Positions 1 through 7,476 of a stretch of 15,596 nt of DNA are shown here, piece by piece. The DNA is taken from assembly GCA_900545615.1 (NCBI GenBank), contig UQZM01000047.1, positions 1 through 15,596 on the forward strand, written 5' to 3'. How positions within the stretch are numbered: position 1 is the first letter of the stretch; each line of letters opens with the position of its first letter. The notes beneath the pieces are model-generated. The model had not been told where the DNA came from. It ran no database searches and saw only the letters and a list, made by a program, of their open reading frames with translations. Source of the DNA: an uncultured Collinsella sp. (GTDB lineage: Bacteria > Actinomycetota > Coriobacteriia > Coriobacteriales > Coriobacteriaceae). The position numbers were made by a program, and so were the translations under genes.

Positions 1-3000
1 CCCTGCGAGCTCACCACCTGTGAAGCGCTTCTTCGCCTTGAGCGTTACCGAGGTCCCCTTCGGTCGGTACGTGTTCGTGATCTTGGCGATTTTGTCAGCG
101 ACCTTGATCGGGTTGTCCTCATGGCTCACGCCGTCGTCGGTGTAGGTCTGCTCCATCTTGACTGCCGGCTGCGACAGCGTGCCGTCGCCGTTATCGCTCA
201 CCGTCACCGTGACGCGGTAGGAAGCGCTTGAATACCCGAACCCGGGCAGCCAGCTAGCGTCGTTTTGAGACGGCGTGGCCTCGGCGATGAGATAGGTGTA
301 GGTGCCGGGCTCGGTGTACTCAATCTCGCCGAAGTCGAACTTGCCCCCGTTCTCGACGGTCTTCACAACCTGCTTCATATCACTCACGGGCGCATCCTCG
401 GCACCGTCAGGCATCGGCGTGCGCTTGTCCGCGCGCAGGTAAATCTTGAAGCTATCGCCATCTTTCCAGTCACGGCCCTGGAGCACCTTCTGCGCCCAGA
501 ACGCATTGGTGAGCGTCACCGGCGACTTTACGCTGTAGGTGTTCGTGAATACCAGCTTGTTGGCGTCGGCCAGTGTGCCGTCGGCGTTCTGCTTTGCGAT
601 CGTGCCGGAGATGCTGTCGCCCTCGCCACTCAGGGCGTTGCCGCCCTGCTCGCGCTTGGTCAGCGTGAAGCCGGCCGGCATCTTGTCCGTACCGGTCAGC
701 TCCTGCACCGTGTAGGCGTCGTGCTCGGCGAGGCCGTACACGCGGATCGTCTGGCCGGCCGTGATGGTCTGCTCGCGACCGTTCGTCAGGTCGAACATAT
801 CGCCGACCTGCTTCTCGCTTGCGGCCCCAGCGTTCTTGAACACTGCAGCCTTGTAGGTCTTCCCATCAGGCACGGTGAACTTGAAGGTGAACTTTGCGTC
901 CTTATTGCCCGTCAGGCCATTGGGCACGACAACCTTCTTCGTCACCTCAAGGCTCGCCTCGCGTTCGTTCGCCACGCGCACGCAGGTGGCGCCCGTGAAC
1001 AGGGCGTTCAGGTTCATGTCGCCCAGATTGGCACGGGCACCTTTCGACGTGGTCCCCTTGGGCCGCTCGTCCTGCATGATACCCATACGTATCCAGCCCG
1101 TCTCGGTCTCCAAGCGATAAGGTTTACCCTCCTCGGTGGGCCCATACTGGTAGACACGTCCGTTGGCGCCGTACTTGAGGTGCACCTCATCCTCGCCGCC
1201 CTTGGCGTCATTGTTCCAGGAAAGGTTGTCGTTGCCGTCGAGCTTGCCGTCGGACGTCTGGCGCTGGCCCTTGATCCACGTGAGCGTGTTGTCGATGTCA
1301 CCCTCTGCGCCAAACTGGCCCAGGCTCTTCATGAGCGCGCCCGGACCCACGAACGTCGAAACACCGTCATCGTCCGTACCAGCATCGGCATGGACGCCGT
1401 AATCGTCCACAATCACCTTGGTAAGCGTGTCGTTAAGCAGGAAGCCCTCGGGCGCCGAGACCTCCTTTAGGAAGTAGGTCCCCTTCACGAGCGGCCTGTT
1501 ACCGTTGCTCGTATTCGGGAATATGCCCGCACCTTCGAGCAGGACCGGGTAGTCGACCGACCCCGTCGTCAGGGTGTCGTAGGGGGTCTGCTCGTCATTG
1601 AGCATGACCTTGCCGTTCTCCGTAGTCACCTGGCTGGAGGTGTACAGGGCGAACTTCGCCCCGTCAACGGGCTTACCCTCGGTATCGGTCTTCTGCACGA
1701 ACAGGCGATTCTGGATGTTCGTGACGAGCAAGCGCGTGGCGAACTGTCGCTTGAAGTTCGTGCCGTCTGCGATGTCGTCGCTGTACACGTGGACGGTGTT
1801 CTCGGGAGTCGCGTCGCCGATCGAGCTCGCCTTTGTATGGTAGATGGCCACCGTGTACTCGGCATTCTTGCGGTCATTACCGCTCAGCAGGTAGCAGTAC
1901 TTGGAGATGTCGCCGGGCAGATTTTGAATCTCTACCTGGTACTGGCCGCTCGTGTTGAGCGTGAAGGCGTGCAGGTCCTTCTTCGCCGCCTCGATAGCGC
2001 CGGCCTTGCTCGGATTCTCGGCGAGGGTGTACCCCGCTCCCGTCGATGGGTCGCCCGACACGGCGTACCAATTGTTCTGATCTTTGATACCCGTGCCTGC
2101 GCTTTTATCGCGCTTGAGCACCACAGCGAACAGTATGCCGGAGTCCAGGTTGACGGTCTCGTTGGACTTCGTCAGGTCATTATTTGCCTTGTACACGGTC
2201 GGCGGCGCGGTGATGGTCTCCTTCGCGGCGGCGAACGCACCGGTCTTCCACACGACGCTGCCCGCGTCCATACCGCCGCGGTTGATGATGACACCGCCCG
2301 CGTCGTTCTTGTCGCTCGCGGGCACGTACTCGAGCTGCATGCTGCCATCCGTCGCCGTGAGACTCGAGCGGTAACCGTTAGGCGCCTTTGTTTCCTTCAG
2401 GAGGTAGTACTGGTAACCATGCTCTTTATAAAGGTCATCGAAGTTGATAACGCCGTTGTCCGCCTTATTTGTGAGCGTCAGTTGTCCATTCGCGTTCGTG
2501 GTGCCGGAGCCAAGTAGGTTATTTGGATTGGCGGTCGTGTCAGCGAAGCTCCCGTCTGTCTTGTACAGCGCGAACTGAGCACCCTCCACCAGACCGCCAT
2601 CCTGGTCGAACTTGATAATGTCGGACTCGGGAACCGTCACGAGGTTGAACTTGAGCTTCATGTTGGAATCGGTGGCACCACGCTCCAAGTAGAAGAACTT
2701 GAGCGTATGGCTGGTGTCGTCAGCGAAGGTGTTGCCAGTGAAGCCCTTAGCAGTATCCTGCTCCGCTTTCTGGAACTTGCTTAACAGCGTGCCGTCTGGG
2801 GAATCGTTAACCTTGATGTCGCCCGTTTGGAAGTCGATGGTCAGCTTAGCACTGGTGTGGATGCCGCCAATGTCGCCCACGAGGACATCGTCAATGAACA
2901 CCCAGACGTCGTCGTCGCCGGCGAACTCAAAGGTCATAGGCTTGTCAGCATTCGTTTTACCACCCTTCGGCTGCACGAAGCGCGACGACATGGAGAGGCC

Positions 3001-3729
3001 GAAATAATGGTTGAGGGGTTTGCCATCGTTATAATTCGAGTCGCCGTTGTTCGACGACGTAATGCCGTTCCGGACGAGGCTGCCGTTCTGCTCCTTGAAT
3101 ACCTTATCGGCCGCATCGAAGGGGAAAAACTGACCTCCATTTTGAGAGCCAGCCCCCGCTTGCCCAACGCCGGCGACCTCGTAGACATCAAATGCATTCT
3201 TATTGACGTCGTACGCCGCGTAGTTCTTCGAGCTGTCATACTCGTAGTAGCCGCCCTTGTCCTGCAACAGACCCGTCACGCCCATATGGGATATCTTGCC
3301 CGTCTGGGTGGAGGAATCAAACAGGTAGCCGAGGGGTTCTCCGTCCCAGCTGTCGGTGAGTTTCGGGTAACCGCCGGTAAGAACGTTGTTCACGATACCG
3401 GAGCGAGGAGAGGAGCCGCCCGTATACCGGTTGAGATCATCACTGGCTTCCTGATCCTTGAACTTGAAGCGGTGGCCCTTGTTGATGCCGTCGGATCCAC
3501 TGACCGACAGGTGATCCTCCGAATTCACCCAGTAATCAAACAGGTTGATTGTTGTCCCCGAAGGCGAAATCGTCGGAACCGTGTGGTTCGAAAACGGAAC
3601 CGTATGGTCCGAAACCTTCGCCTCCGCGCGGGTCGGCAGGAAGAAGCTCGCCGTCAGCGCGACGGCGAGGGCCAGAACAATCGCATATGGCGAAACCGGG
3701 CGCAGCCCACGACGGCGGCCATAAGACAT
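1..3729 (-). CDS. Large secreted adhesin/pilin-like protein: fibro-slime, Cna-B and Spy0128-type domains (C-terminus off window)
   Basis: The frame is open from an ATG at 3729 to base 1 with no stop, giving 1243 residues. Residues 1-37 look like a signal peptide: Arg-rich start, hydrophobic 15-31, cleavage after AEA (35-37). A 7-residue tandem repeat (39-52) precedes an NLFDYW segment. A fibro-slime/PA14-like motif, GDDDVWVFIDD, begins at G271. SpaA-like Cna-B domains lie at about 370-480 (candidate isopeptide K373, E446) and 675-785 (K680, E756). A domain I cannot name separates them. A DUF7601-like sandwich begins near 923, a Spy0128/FctA-like pilin linkage domain near 1064, and another Spy0128-like repeat near 1227. 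By family rule I expect more repeats and an LPXTG sorting signal beyond the window. The likely role is sortase-anchored adhesion to host or polysaccharide. The ATG has only a weak ribosome site (GGTGG), so an upstream start involving the leader ORF is possible. Confidence 0.9.
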   Translation of the reverse strand, partial: MSYGRRRGLRPVSPYAIVLALAVALTASFFLPTRAEAKVSDHTVPFSNHTVPTISPSGTTINLFDYWVNSEDHLSVSGSDGINKGHRFKFKDQEASDDLNRYTGGSSPRSGIVNNVLTGGYPKLTDSWDGEPLGYLFDSSTQTGKISHMGVTGLLQDKGGYYEYDSSKNYAAYDVNKNAFDVYEVAGVGQAGAGSQNGGQFFPFDAADKVFKEQNGSLVRNGITSSNNGDSNYNDGKPLNHYFGLSMSSRFVQPKGGKTNADKPMTFEFAGDDDVWVFIDDVLVGDIGGIHTSAKLTIDFQTGDIKVNDSPDGTLLSKFQKAEQDTAKGFTGNTFADDTSHTLKFFYLERGATDSNMKLKFNLVTVPESDIIKFDQDGGLVEGAQFALYKTDGSFADTTANPNNLLGSGTTNANGQLTLTNKADNGVINFDDLYKEHGYQYYLLKETKAPNGYRSSLTATDGSMQLEYVPASDKNDAGGVIINRGGMDAGSVVWKTGAFAAAKETITAPPTVYKANNDLTKSNETVNLDSGILFAVVLKRDKSAGTGIKDQNNWYAVSGDPSTGAGYTLAENPSKAGAIEAAKKDLHAFTLNTSGQYQVEIQNLPGDISKYCYLLSGNDRKNAEYTVAIYHTKASSIGDATPENTVHVYSDDIADGTNFKRQFATRLLVTNIQNRLFVQKTDTEGKPVDGAKFALYTSSQVTTENGKVMLNDEQTPYDTLTTGSVDYPVLLEGAGIFPNTSNGNRPLVKGTYFLKEVSAPEGFLLNDTLTKVIVDDYGVHADAGTDDDGVSTFVGPGALMKSLGQFGAEGDIDNTLTWIKGQRQTSDGKLDGNDNLSWNNDAKGGEDEVHLKYGANGRVYQYGPTEEGKPYRLETETGWIRMGIMQDERPKGTTSKGARANLGDMNLNALFTGATCVRVANEREASLEVTKKVVVPNGLTGNKDAKFTFKFTVPDGKTYKAAVFKNAGAASEKQVGDMFDLTNGREQTITAGQTIRVYGLAEHDAYTVQELTGTDKMPAGFTLTKREQGGNALSGEGDSISGTIAKQNADGTLADANKLVFTNTYSVKSPVTLTNAFWAQKVLQGRDWKDGDSFKIYLRADKRTPMPDGAEDAPVSDMKQVVKTVENGGKFDFGEIEYTEPGTYTYLIAEATPSQNDASWLPGFGYSSASYRVTVTVSDNGDGTLSQPAVKMEQTYTDDGVSHEDNPIKVADKIAKITNTYRPKGTSVTLKAKKRFTGGELAG
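3575..3616 (-). repeat. 21-bp tandem duplication just after the adhesin signal peptide
   Basis: Two adjacent 21-bp units (3575-3595 and 3596-3616) differ at a few bases and encode VSDHTVP and FSNHTVP at residues 39-52. They sit at the predicted mature N-terminus. The divergence suggests an old duplication that is now fixed. Confidence 0.8.
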
Positions 3730-3776
3730 GACGGACCACCGCTCGCGCGGCCGGTGTTCACCAGGAAGTTCCCTGC

Positions 3777-3839
3777 TTAGACACCCCCCCCGGTAGCAAT
3801 ATTCACGAGTCGAGACGTCGTCTCTCTGAGCTCCTGCAT
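3777..3839 (-). CDS. Short leader ORF (20 codons) with strong ribosome binding site upstream of the adhesin
   Basis: An ATG at 3839 is preceded by GGGGAGG at 3845-3851 with a 5-nt gap, a far better ribosome site than the one at the adhesin ATG. The frame runs through an 8-G tract and ends at TAA (3777-3779), 47 nt before the adhesin ATG. Counting codons shows that one extra G (a tract length divisible by three) would remove this stop. It would then join the leader in frame to the adhesin, adding 37 residues rich in Arg and Glu before the annotated Met. It could be a real leader peptide, the true adhesin start split by a frameshift or sequencing error, or a phase-variable start. Confidence 0.4.
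   Translation of the reverse strand: MQELRETTSRLVNIATGGGV
3784..3791 (-). repeat. Homopolymer tract of 8 G (C on plus strand) inside the leader ORF
   Basis: Eight consecutive C on the plus strand, read as G8 in the sense of the adhesin transcript. This is the length range at which slipped-strand mispairing changes tract length in known contingency loci. It is also a common place for base-calling errors. Confidence 0.9.
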
Positions 3840-3949
3840 AATTTCCTCCCCAGTCACACGGCGACCTGCCCGGGTGCTCCCCGGGGGCCGAGGCAGTCTG
3901 GCACATGCCCGCAGTCGTTCAAGGAATACCAACCCCAGCATATGTCTCT

Positions 3950-3991
3950 TAAGATATCTTAGTCTTTTTCTATAACAATTTTTGTCTCATT
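3950..3991 (-). promoter_or_regulatory. Probable adhesin promoter region with a 12-bp perfect palindrome
   Basis: An AT-rich island stands out between GC-rich flanks. On the minus strand it holds an extended -10-like string, TGTTATAGA (3977-3969), and a second option, TTGTTA (3978-3973) with 16 bp to TATCTT (3956-3951). TAAGATATCTTA (3950-3961) is a perfect palindrome and could be an operator. The transcript would carry a leader of more than 200 nt with a GC-rich CCCGGG-loop-CCCGGG hairpin near 3870-3886. The exact promoter is uncertain. Confidence 0.35.
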
Positions 3992-4025
3992 ACCGATGAA
4001 ATCGGCTCAGTCCCCTTGTCGCATT

Positions 4026-5453
4026 CTAGAGCGTGTGGAGCAGGGCGATGAGGAAGCGGATGCCTTGGAGGTAGGCGCGACGGGTGATGCGCTCGTTGGT
4101 GCCGTGGACGCCGCGGTCGCATTCGTCATCGTCGACCACAAAGGCGGAGAAGCGGATGCACTCGTGGCAAATGCGCTGGTAGTTGGCGGCATCGGTTGCA
4201 CCAATCACGGTCGAGGGCACGATGCTCATCGGCTCTTGACCCACCGCAGACGATCTGTTTTCCTCCATCCCCTTGGGATTACGGAAATAGCGGGCGGCGA
4301 TGGCGCGGACGGCCTCGAGCCCCGGACCGCCCACGCGCGGGGACGGTGAGGGCTCGGAGCTGCCGGGGCCCAGCTCGACCTCGACTCGGCCAGCGAGCCC
4401 AGCGGTGGCAACGGCCTCGCGGCAGCAGGCCACGACATCGGCCACGCTCGTACCCTCGAGCATGCGGAAGTTGACATTGGCCCACATATCCTGCGGCATT
4501 ACGTTGGCACCGGTACTGCCGCCTTCGATTTGCGTGGGCGCGCAGGTGGTGGTCACAAGCGGGTACAGCTTTTTGCTGGCGAGGCAGTCGCGCACGATGG
4601 CATCCTTGCTGGTAGCAATCTTGTCTGCGGTATAAAGCCCCAGCTCGACGAGCTGCGCGGCAAGCAGATCGGTCACACGCGCCGGCCACTCGATATCGCA
4701 AATCGCGGCAATGGCGCGGCTGAGCACTTCGAGCGACGTGCCACCGTAAGGGTTGGAAGAATGCCCGCCTTCGCTTCTCGTCTTGAGCACGATATCGGCA
4801 TAGCCCTTCTCGGCAAGATCGGCATGCATAAGCCAACCCGCACCTGCGCTGTACTCGGCAGCCGCAACGATACGATAGTCGCCCTCGTCGATCAGGTACT
4901 CAAGTTCAACGCCACGCTCCTCGAGCGCGCGGCCAATGGCACCCGCGCCGTACTGCGTAGTCTCCTCATCCTGGCCAAAGGCCAGCAGCAGGGTTCGTTC
5001 GTGTTGCCAGCCATGCGCCAGCGCATACTCAACGGCCTCCAGGATGCCCGCAACCTGGTCTTTCATATCGATGGCGCCGCGACCCCAAATATAGGTGTCG
5101 TCCACGTGCCCGCTAAAGGGATCGTGCGTCCAGTCCGTCTCGGTGCCCGGCACCACGGGAACCACGTCCATGTGGCCCATGAGCATGACCGGCTTGAGGG
5201 CGGGGTCGGTGCCGGCAAGCGTCACGAGCAGCGAATGGTCGATGAGCTCGACCTCGCCCGTCGCAAACACGCGCGGCCAGGCCTGCTGCATATAGGCGCG
5301 CAGGTCGGCAAACGCCTGCCAGTCCACCGTCTGGGCATCCATGCTCGAAATCGTCGGAAACGACAGCACGCGGCCCAGGCGCTCGCACGCGCCGACCTCG
5401 TCGATATCGGCAAAATCATCCTCGTGCGCAAAGAAGCGCCAAACCTCGGCCAT
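4026..5453 (-). CDS. M20 family metallopeptidase (carboxypeptidase S / ArgE-DapE-like)
   Basis: 475 residues, a full length for the M20/M25/M40 zinc hydrolases that cleave peptide or N-acyl amide bonds in the cytoplasm. Metal and catalytic motifs are intact: GHMD at 93-96 (H94, D96), GRGAIDMKD at 124-132 (bridging D129), QDEE at 161-164 (catalytic and ligand Glu) and HGTNE near the C-terminus (H450). The dimerisation-domain HSSNPYGG motif is also present. I chose ATG 5453 because GGAGG lies 5 nt upstream; the frame extends 12 nt further only through a TTG. It follows the ABC importer genes on the same strand, so imported dipeptides or acyl-amino acids are plausible substrates. The exact substrate cannot be read from sequence. 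A terminator sits directly upstream, implying read-through or reduced expression relative to the transporter. Confidence 0.93.
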   Translation of the reverse strand: MAEVWRFFAHEDDFADIDEVGACERLGRVLSFPTISSMDAQTVDWQAFADLRAYMQQAWPRVFATGEVELIDHSLLVTLAGTDPALKPVMLMGHMDVVPVVPGTETDWTHDPFSGHVDDTYIWGRGAIDMKDQVAGILEAVEYALAHGWQHERTLLLAFGQDEETTQYGAGAIGRALEERGVELEYLIDEGDYRIVAAAEYSAGAGWLMHADLAEKGYADIVLKTRSEGGHSSNPYGGTSLEVLSRAIAAICDIEWPARVTDLLAAQLVELGLYTADKIATSKDAIVRDCLASKKLYPLVTTTCAPTQIEGGSTGANVMPQDMWANVNFRMLEGTSVADVVACCREAVATAGLAGRVEVELGPGSSEPSPSPRVGGPGLEAVRAIAARYFRNPKGMEENRSSAVGQEPMSIVPSTVIGATDAANYQRICHECIRFSAFVVDDDECDRGVHGTNERITRRAYLQGIRFLIALLHTL

Positions 5454-5463
5454 GCCTTCCTCC

Positions 5464-5500
5464 AAAAAAAGCGTGGCAAAGAGGCGGTCCCTTTGCCACG
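5464..5500 (-). terminator. Intrinsic terminator after the ABC ATPase gene
   Basis: On the minus strand a perfect 10-bp stem (CGTGGCAAAG with CTTTGCCACG, arms 5491-5500 and 5472-5481) closes a 9-nt loop and is followed by C and seven T. It starts 10 nt after the ATPase stop. Its T run abuts the GGAGG of the peptidase gene, so it may act as a partial terminator or attenuator between the two. Confidence 0.9.
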
Positions 5501-5510
5501 TTCGCTTGCA

Positions 5511-6296
5511 TTATTTGTCGTTGAGATAACGCGAGAGGAACTCGCGGGTGCGCTGGTGCTTAGGATTGCCAAAGAGCTCGGCCGGCGCGGCGTCCTCGAG
5601 CACCACGCCCTGGTCCATAAAGACCACGCGGTCGGACACGGTGCGTGCGAAGGCCATCTCGTGGGTAACGACGACCATGGTCATGCCGTCGGCGGCGAGC
5701 TTGCGCATGACGTCGAGCACCTCGCCCACGATCTCGGGATCGAGCGCGGAGGTAGGCTCGTCAAACAGCATGATCTGCGGGTTCATGCACAGGGCGCGGG
5801 CGATGGCAACGCGCTGCTTTTGGCCACCGGACAGGCGACCAACCGCGGCATGGGCGAATTTTTCGAGTCCCACGCTCGCCAGGTGCTCCATCGCGACCTG
5901 TTCGGCCTGATCTTTGCTCATCTTTTTGAGCGTGACGGGCGCGAGCGTGCAGTTGTCGAGCACATCCATGTTGTTGAACAGGTTGAAGCCCTGGAACACC
6001 ATGCCGATGTCCTCGCGCAGCTTGTTGATGTTGCAGCGCTCGGCTGTGAGATCCTGACCGTGGAACCAGATGTGGCCCGTGTCCGGAGTCTCGAGCAGGT
6101 TGAGGCAACGCAGCAGTGTCGACTTGCCCGAGCCCGAGGCGCCGATGATGGTGACGACCTCGCCGGGGCTAACGGCCAGGTCGATGCCCTTGAGCACCTC
6201 GAGCGAGCCAAAGCTCTTGTGCAGGCCCTCAACGCGGATGAGCGGCTCATTGGTCTGTGCGGCGGCCGCGGTGCCGGTAGTGGCGATATCTGCCAT
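5511..6296 (-). CDS. Polar amino acid ABC transporter ATP-binding protein (GlnQ/HisP type)
   Basis: 261 residues, typical for GlnQ-like ATPases that power uptake of polar amino acids from the cytoplasmic face. All nucleotide-binding motifs are intact: Walker A GASGSGKST at 52-60, Q-loop Q102, signature LSGGQ at 155-159, Walker B IMLFDE ending D179-E180, D-loop SALD at 183-186 and switch H212 in THEM. ATG 6296 has GGAG seven nt upstream; the longer reading frame adds a basic, unlikely N-terminus. A short Ala/Thr-rich tail (1-17) precedes the fold. The permease ends 22 bp upstream and the binding protein lies before that, so the three form one operon closed by the terminator at 5464-5500. Confidence 0.95.
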   Translation of the reverse strand: MADIATTGTAAAAQTNEPLIRVEGLHKSFGSLEVLKGIDLAVSPGEVVTIIGASGSGKSTLLRCLNLLETPDTGHIWFHGQDLTAERCNINKLREDIGMVFQGFNLFNNMDVLDNCTLAPVTLKKMSKDQAEQVAMEHLASVGLEKFAHAAVGRLSGGQKQRVAIARALCMNPQIMLFDEPTSALDPEIVGEVLDVMRKLAADGMTMVVVTHEMAFARTVSDRVVFMDQGVVLEDAAPAELFGNPKHQRTREFLSRYLNDK

Positions 6297-6318
6297 GATG
6301 ATTCTCCTCGTCTTGAGC

Positions 6319-7467
6319 CTAGTTGGAGCTGGGCAGCGTTGCCGGGGCCTCGGCGCCAAGCTTTTTGCCAAAGGCCTCGAGCAGGCGGCTCGCCACGAGC
6401 GTCAGGATCAGGTAGACCACGAGCGCCACGCAGTAGACCTCCATCTGGCGGTAGTACACGCCGGCGACGGTGGTGGTGGCGTACATGAGGTCGAACACGC
6501 CGATGACCGAAAGCACTGACGAGTCCTTGATGTTGATGATGAGCTCGTTGGTGAGCGCGGGGATCGCGTTTTTAATGCCCTGCGGAAACACGACCTTGCG
6601 CATGGCCTGCCATTGCGACAGACCCAGCGAGCGCGCCGCCTCGGCCTGGCCAGGGTCGATGGACTCGATGCCGCCGCGCAGGACCTCCATCATATAGGCG
6701 GTGGAGTTGAGCGAGATGGTGACGAGGCCGGCGGTGAAGGTGCTCCAAATCTGGTTGGCCTGAGCGGTCTCGAAGCCCATGCCGCGCAAAACGGTGAAGC
6801 CCGCGTAATAGATGAGCAGACCTTGGACCATCATGGGCGTGCCGCGCACGATGGTGGAGTAGACGGTCGCAAAGCCGCGGCCGATACTCTTAAAGAAGCG
6901 CACCAGGTCGTTATCCACGCGGTCGAACGTCTGAATACGCAGGAACACAAAGAGCAGCGCCAGGAAGAATGCGATGACAGTGCCGAAGGTGGCAAGCGCG
7001 ATGGTGATCTCGATACCGCGAATGAAGAAGTCGCCGCTCTTGTAGGTCATGTAGACCAGGCTCGACAAAAAGTCGCTGGGGTTGGAATCCGAGACAATGC
7101 TCACCTGCACCAGGTCGATAAACGACATGACGCAGCGGTCGATAAAGAAAACTGCCGCGATGGCGACCACGACGTAGCTGCCTAAGCGTGCTCCACGACG
7201 GAAACGCTCGGATGCGAACGGCGACTTTTCGCGATAGTCGCCCCAGTGCATAAGCTTGGTGACCAGCGCCGCCGCCGACACGACGAGCCACGCCCACAGG
7301 ATCGCCCAAAGGCAATCTTGGAACACGCCCGTGGGGGCCAAGAAGCTCAACGGCGTGGGGTTGCGCTGGCTAAACGCCAGACCGAGCGCCGCGATAACGC
7401 TCGTGCCCAGATATACATAGCGATGGTCGGCCTTGATAAAGGAGGCCAGACGATTGATGGTTTTCAT
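6319..7467 (-). CDS. Polar amino acid ABC transporter permease (HisM/GlnP type) with extra N-terminal membrane region
   Basis: 382 residues, well above the roughly 220 usual for this permease family. The C-terminal half (about 148-370) is the normal BPD_transp_1 domain, with the EAA coupling loop from E276 (EAARSLG) to E308 that docks on the ATPase. The first 140 residues add about three hydrophobic segments (near 17-32, 52-71 and 97-115) and a charged loop (74-93) before the classic domain begins. A GGGAGG site lies 4 nt before ATG 7467 and overlaps the stop of the binding-protein gene, which ends 9 bp upstream, so translation is probably coupled. The added segments could be a structural adaptation or a substrate-delivery module; their role is not evident. 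Confidence 0.93.
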   Translation of the reverse strand: MKTINRLASFIKADHRYVYLGTSVIAALGLAFSQRNPTPLSFLAPTGVFQDCLWAILWAWLVVSAAALVTKLMHWGDYREKSPFASERFRRGARLGSYVVVAIAAVFFIDRCVMSFIDLVQVSIVSDSNPSDFLSSLVYMTYKSGDFFIRGIEITIALATFGTVIAFFLALLFVFLRIQTFDRVDNDLVRFFKSIGRGFATVYSTIVRGTPMMVQGLLIYYAGFTVLRGMGFETAQANQIWSTFTAGLVTISLNSTAYMMEVLRGGIESIDPGQAEAARSLGLSQWQAMRKVVFPQGIKNAIPALTNELIINIKDSSVLSVIGVFDLMYATTTVAGVYYRQMEVYCVALVVYLILTLVASRLLEAFGKKLGAEAPATLPSSN

Positions 7468-7476
7468 GCTGCCTCC

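Noticed and set aside
265..1470. 401-codon plus-strand open frame
   Set aside because: Antisense of the adhesin, whose own frame is open throughout with clear domains.
2827..3780. 317-codon plus-strand open frame
   Set aside because: Antisense of the adhesin N-terminus, including its signal peptide; no motif.
3982..4003. CCGAT/ATCGG hairpin as terminator of the M20 peptidase gene
   Set aside because: Only 5 bp of stem with no T run on the minus strand; too weak to call.
4530..6488. 652-codon plus-strand open frame
   Set aside because: It spans two well-supported minus-strand genes and reads as their antisense, with low-complexity His/Arg/Ala/Gly-rich composition and no motifs.
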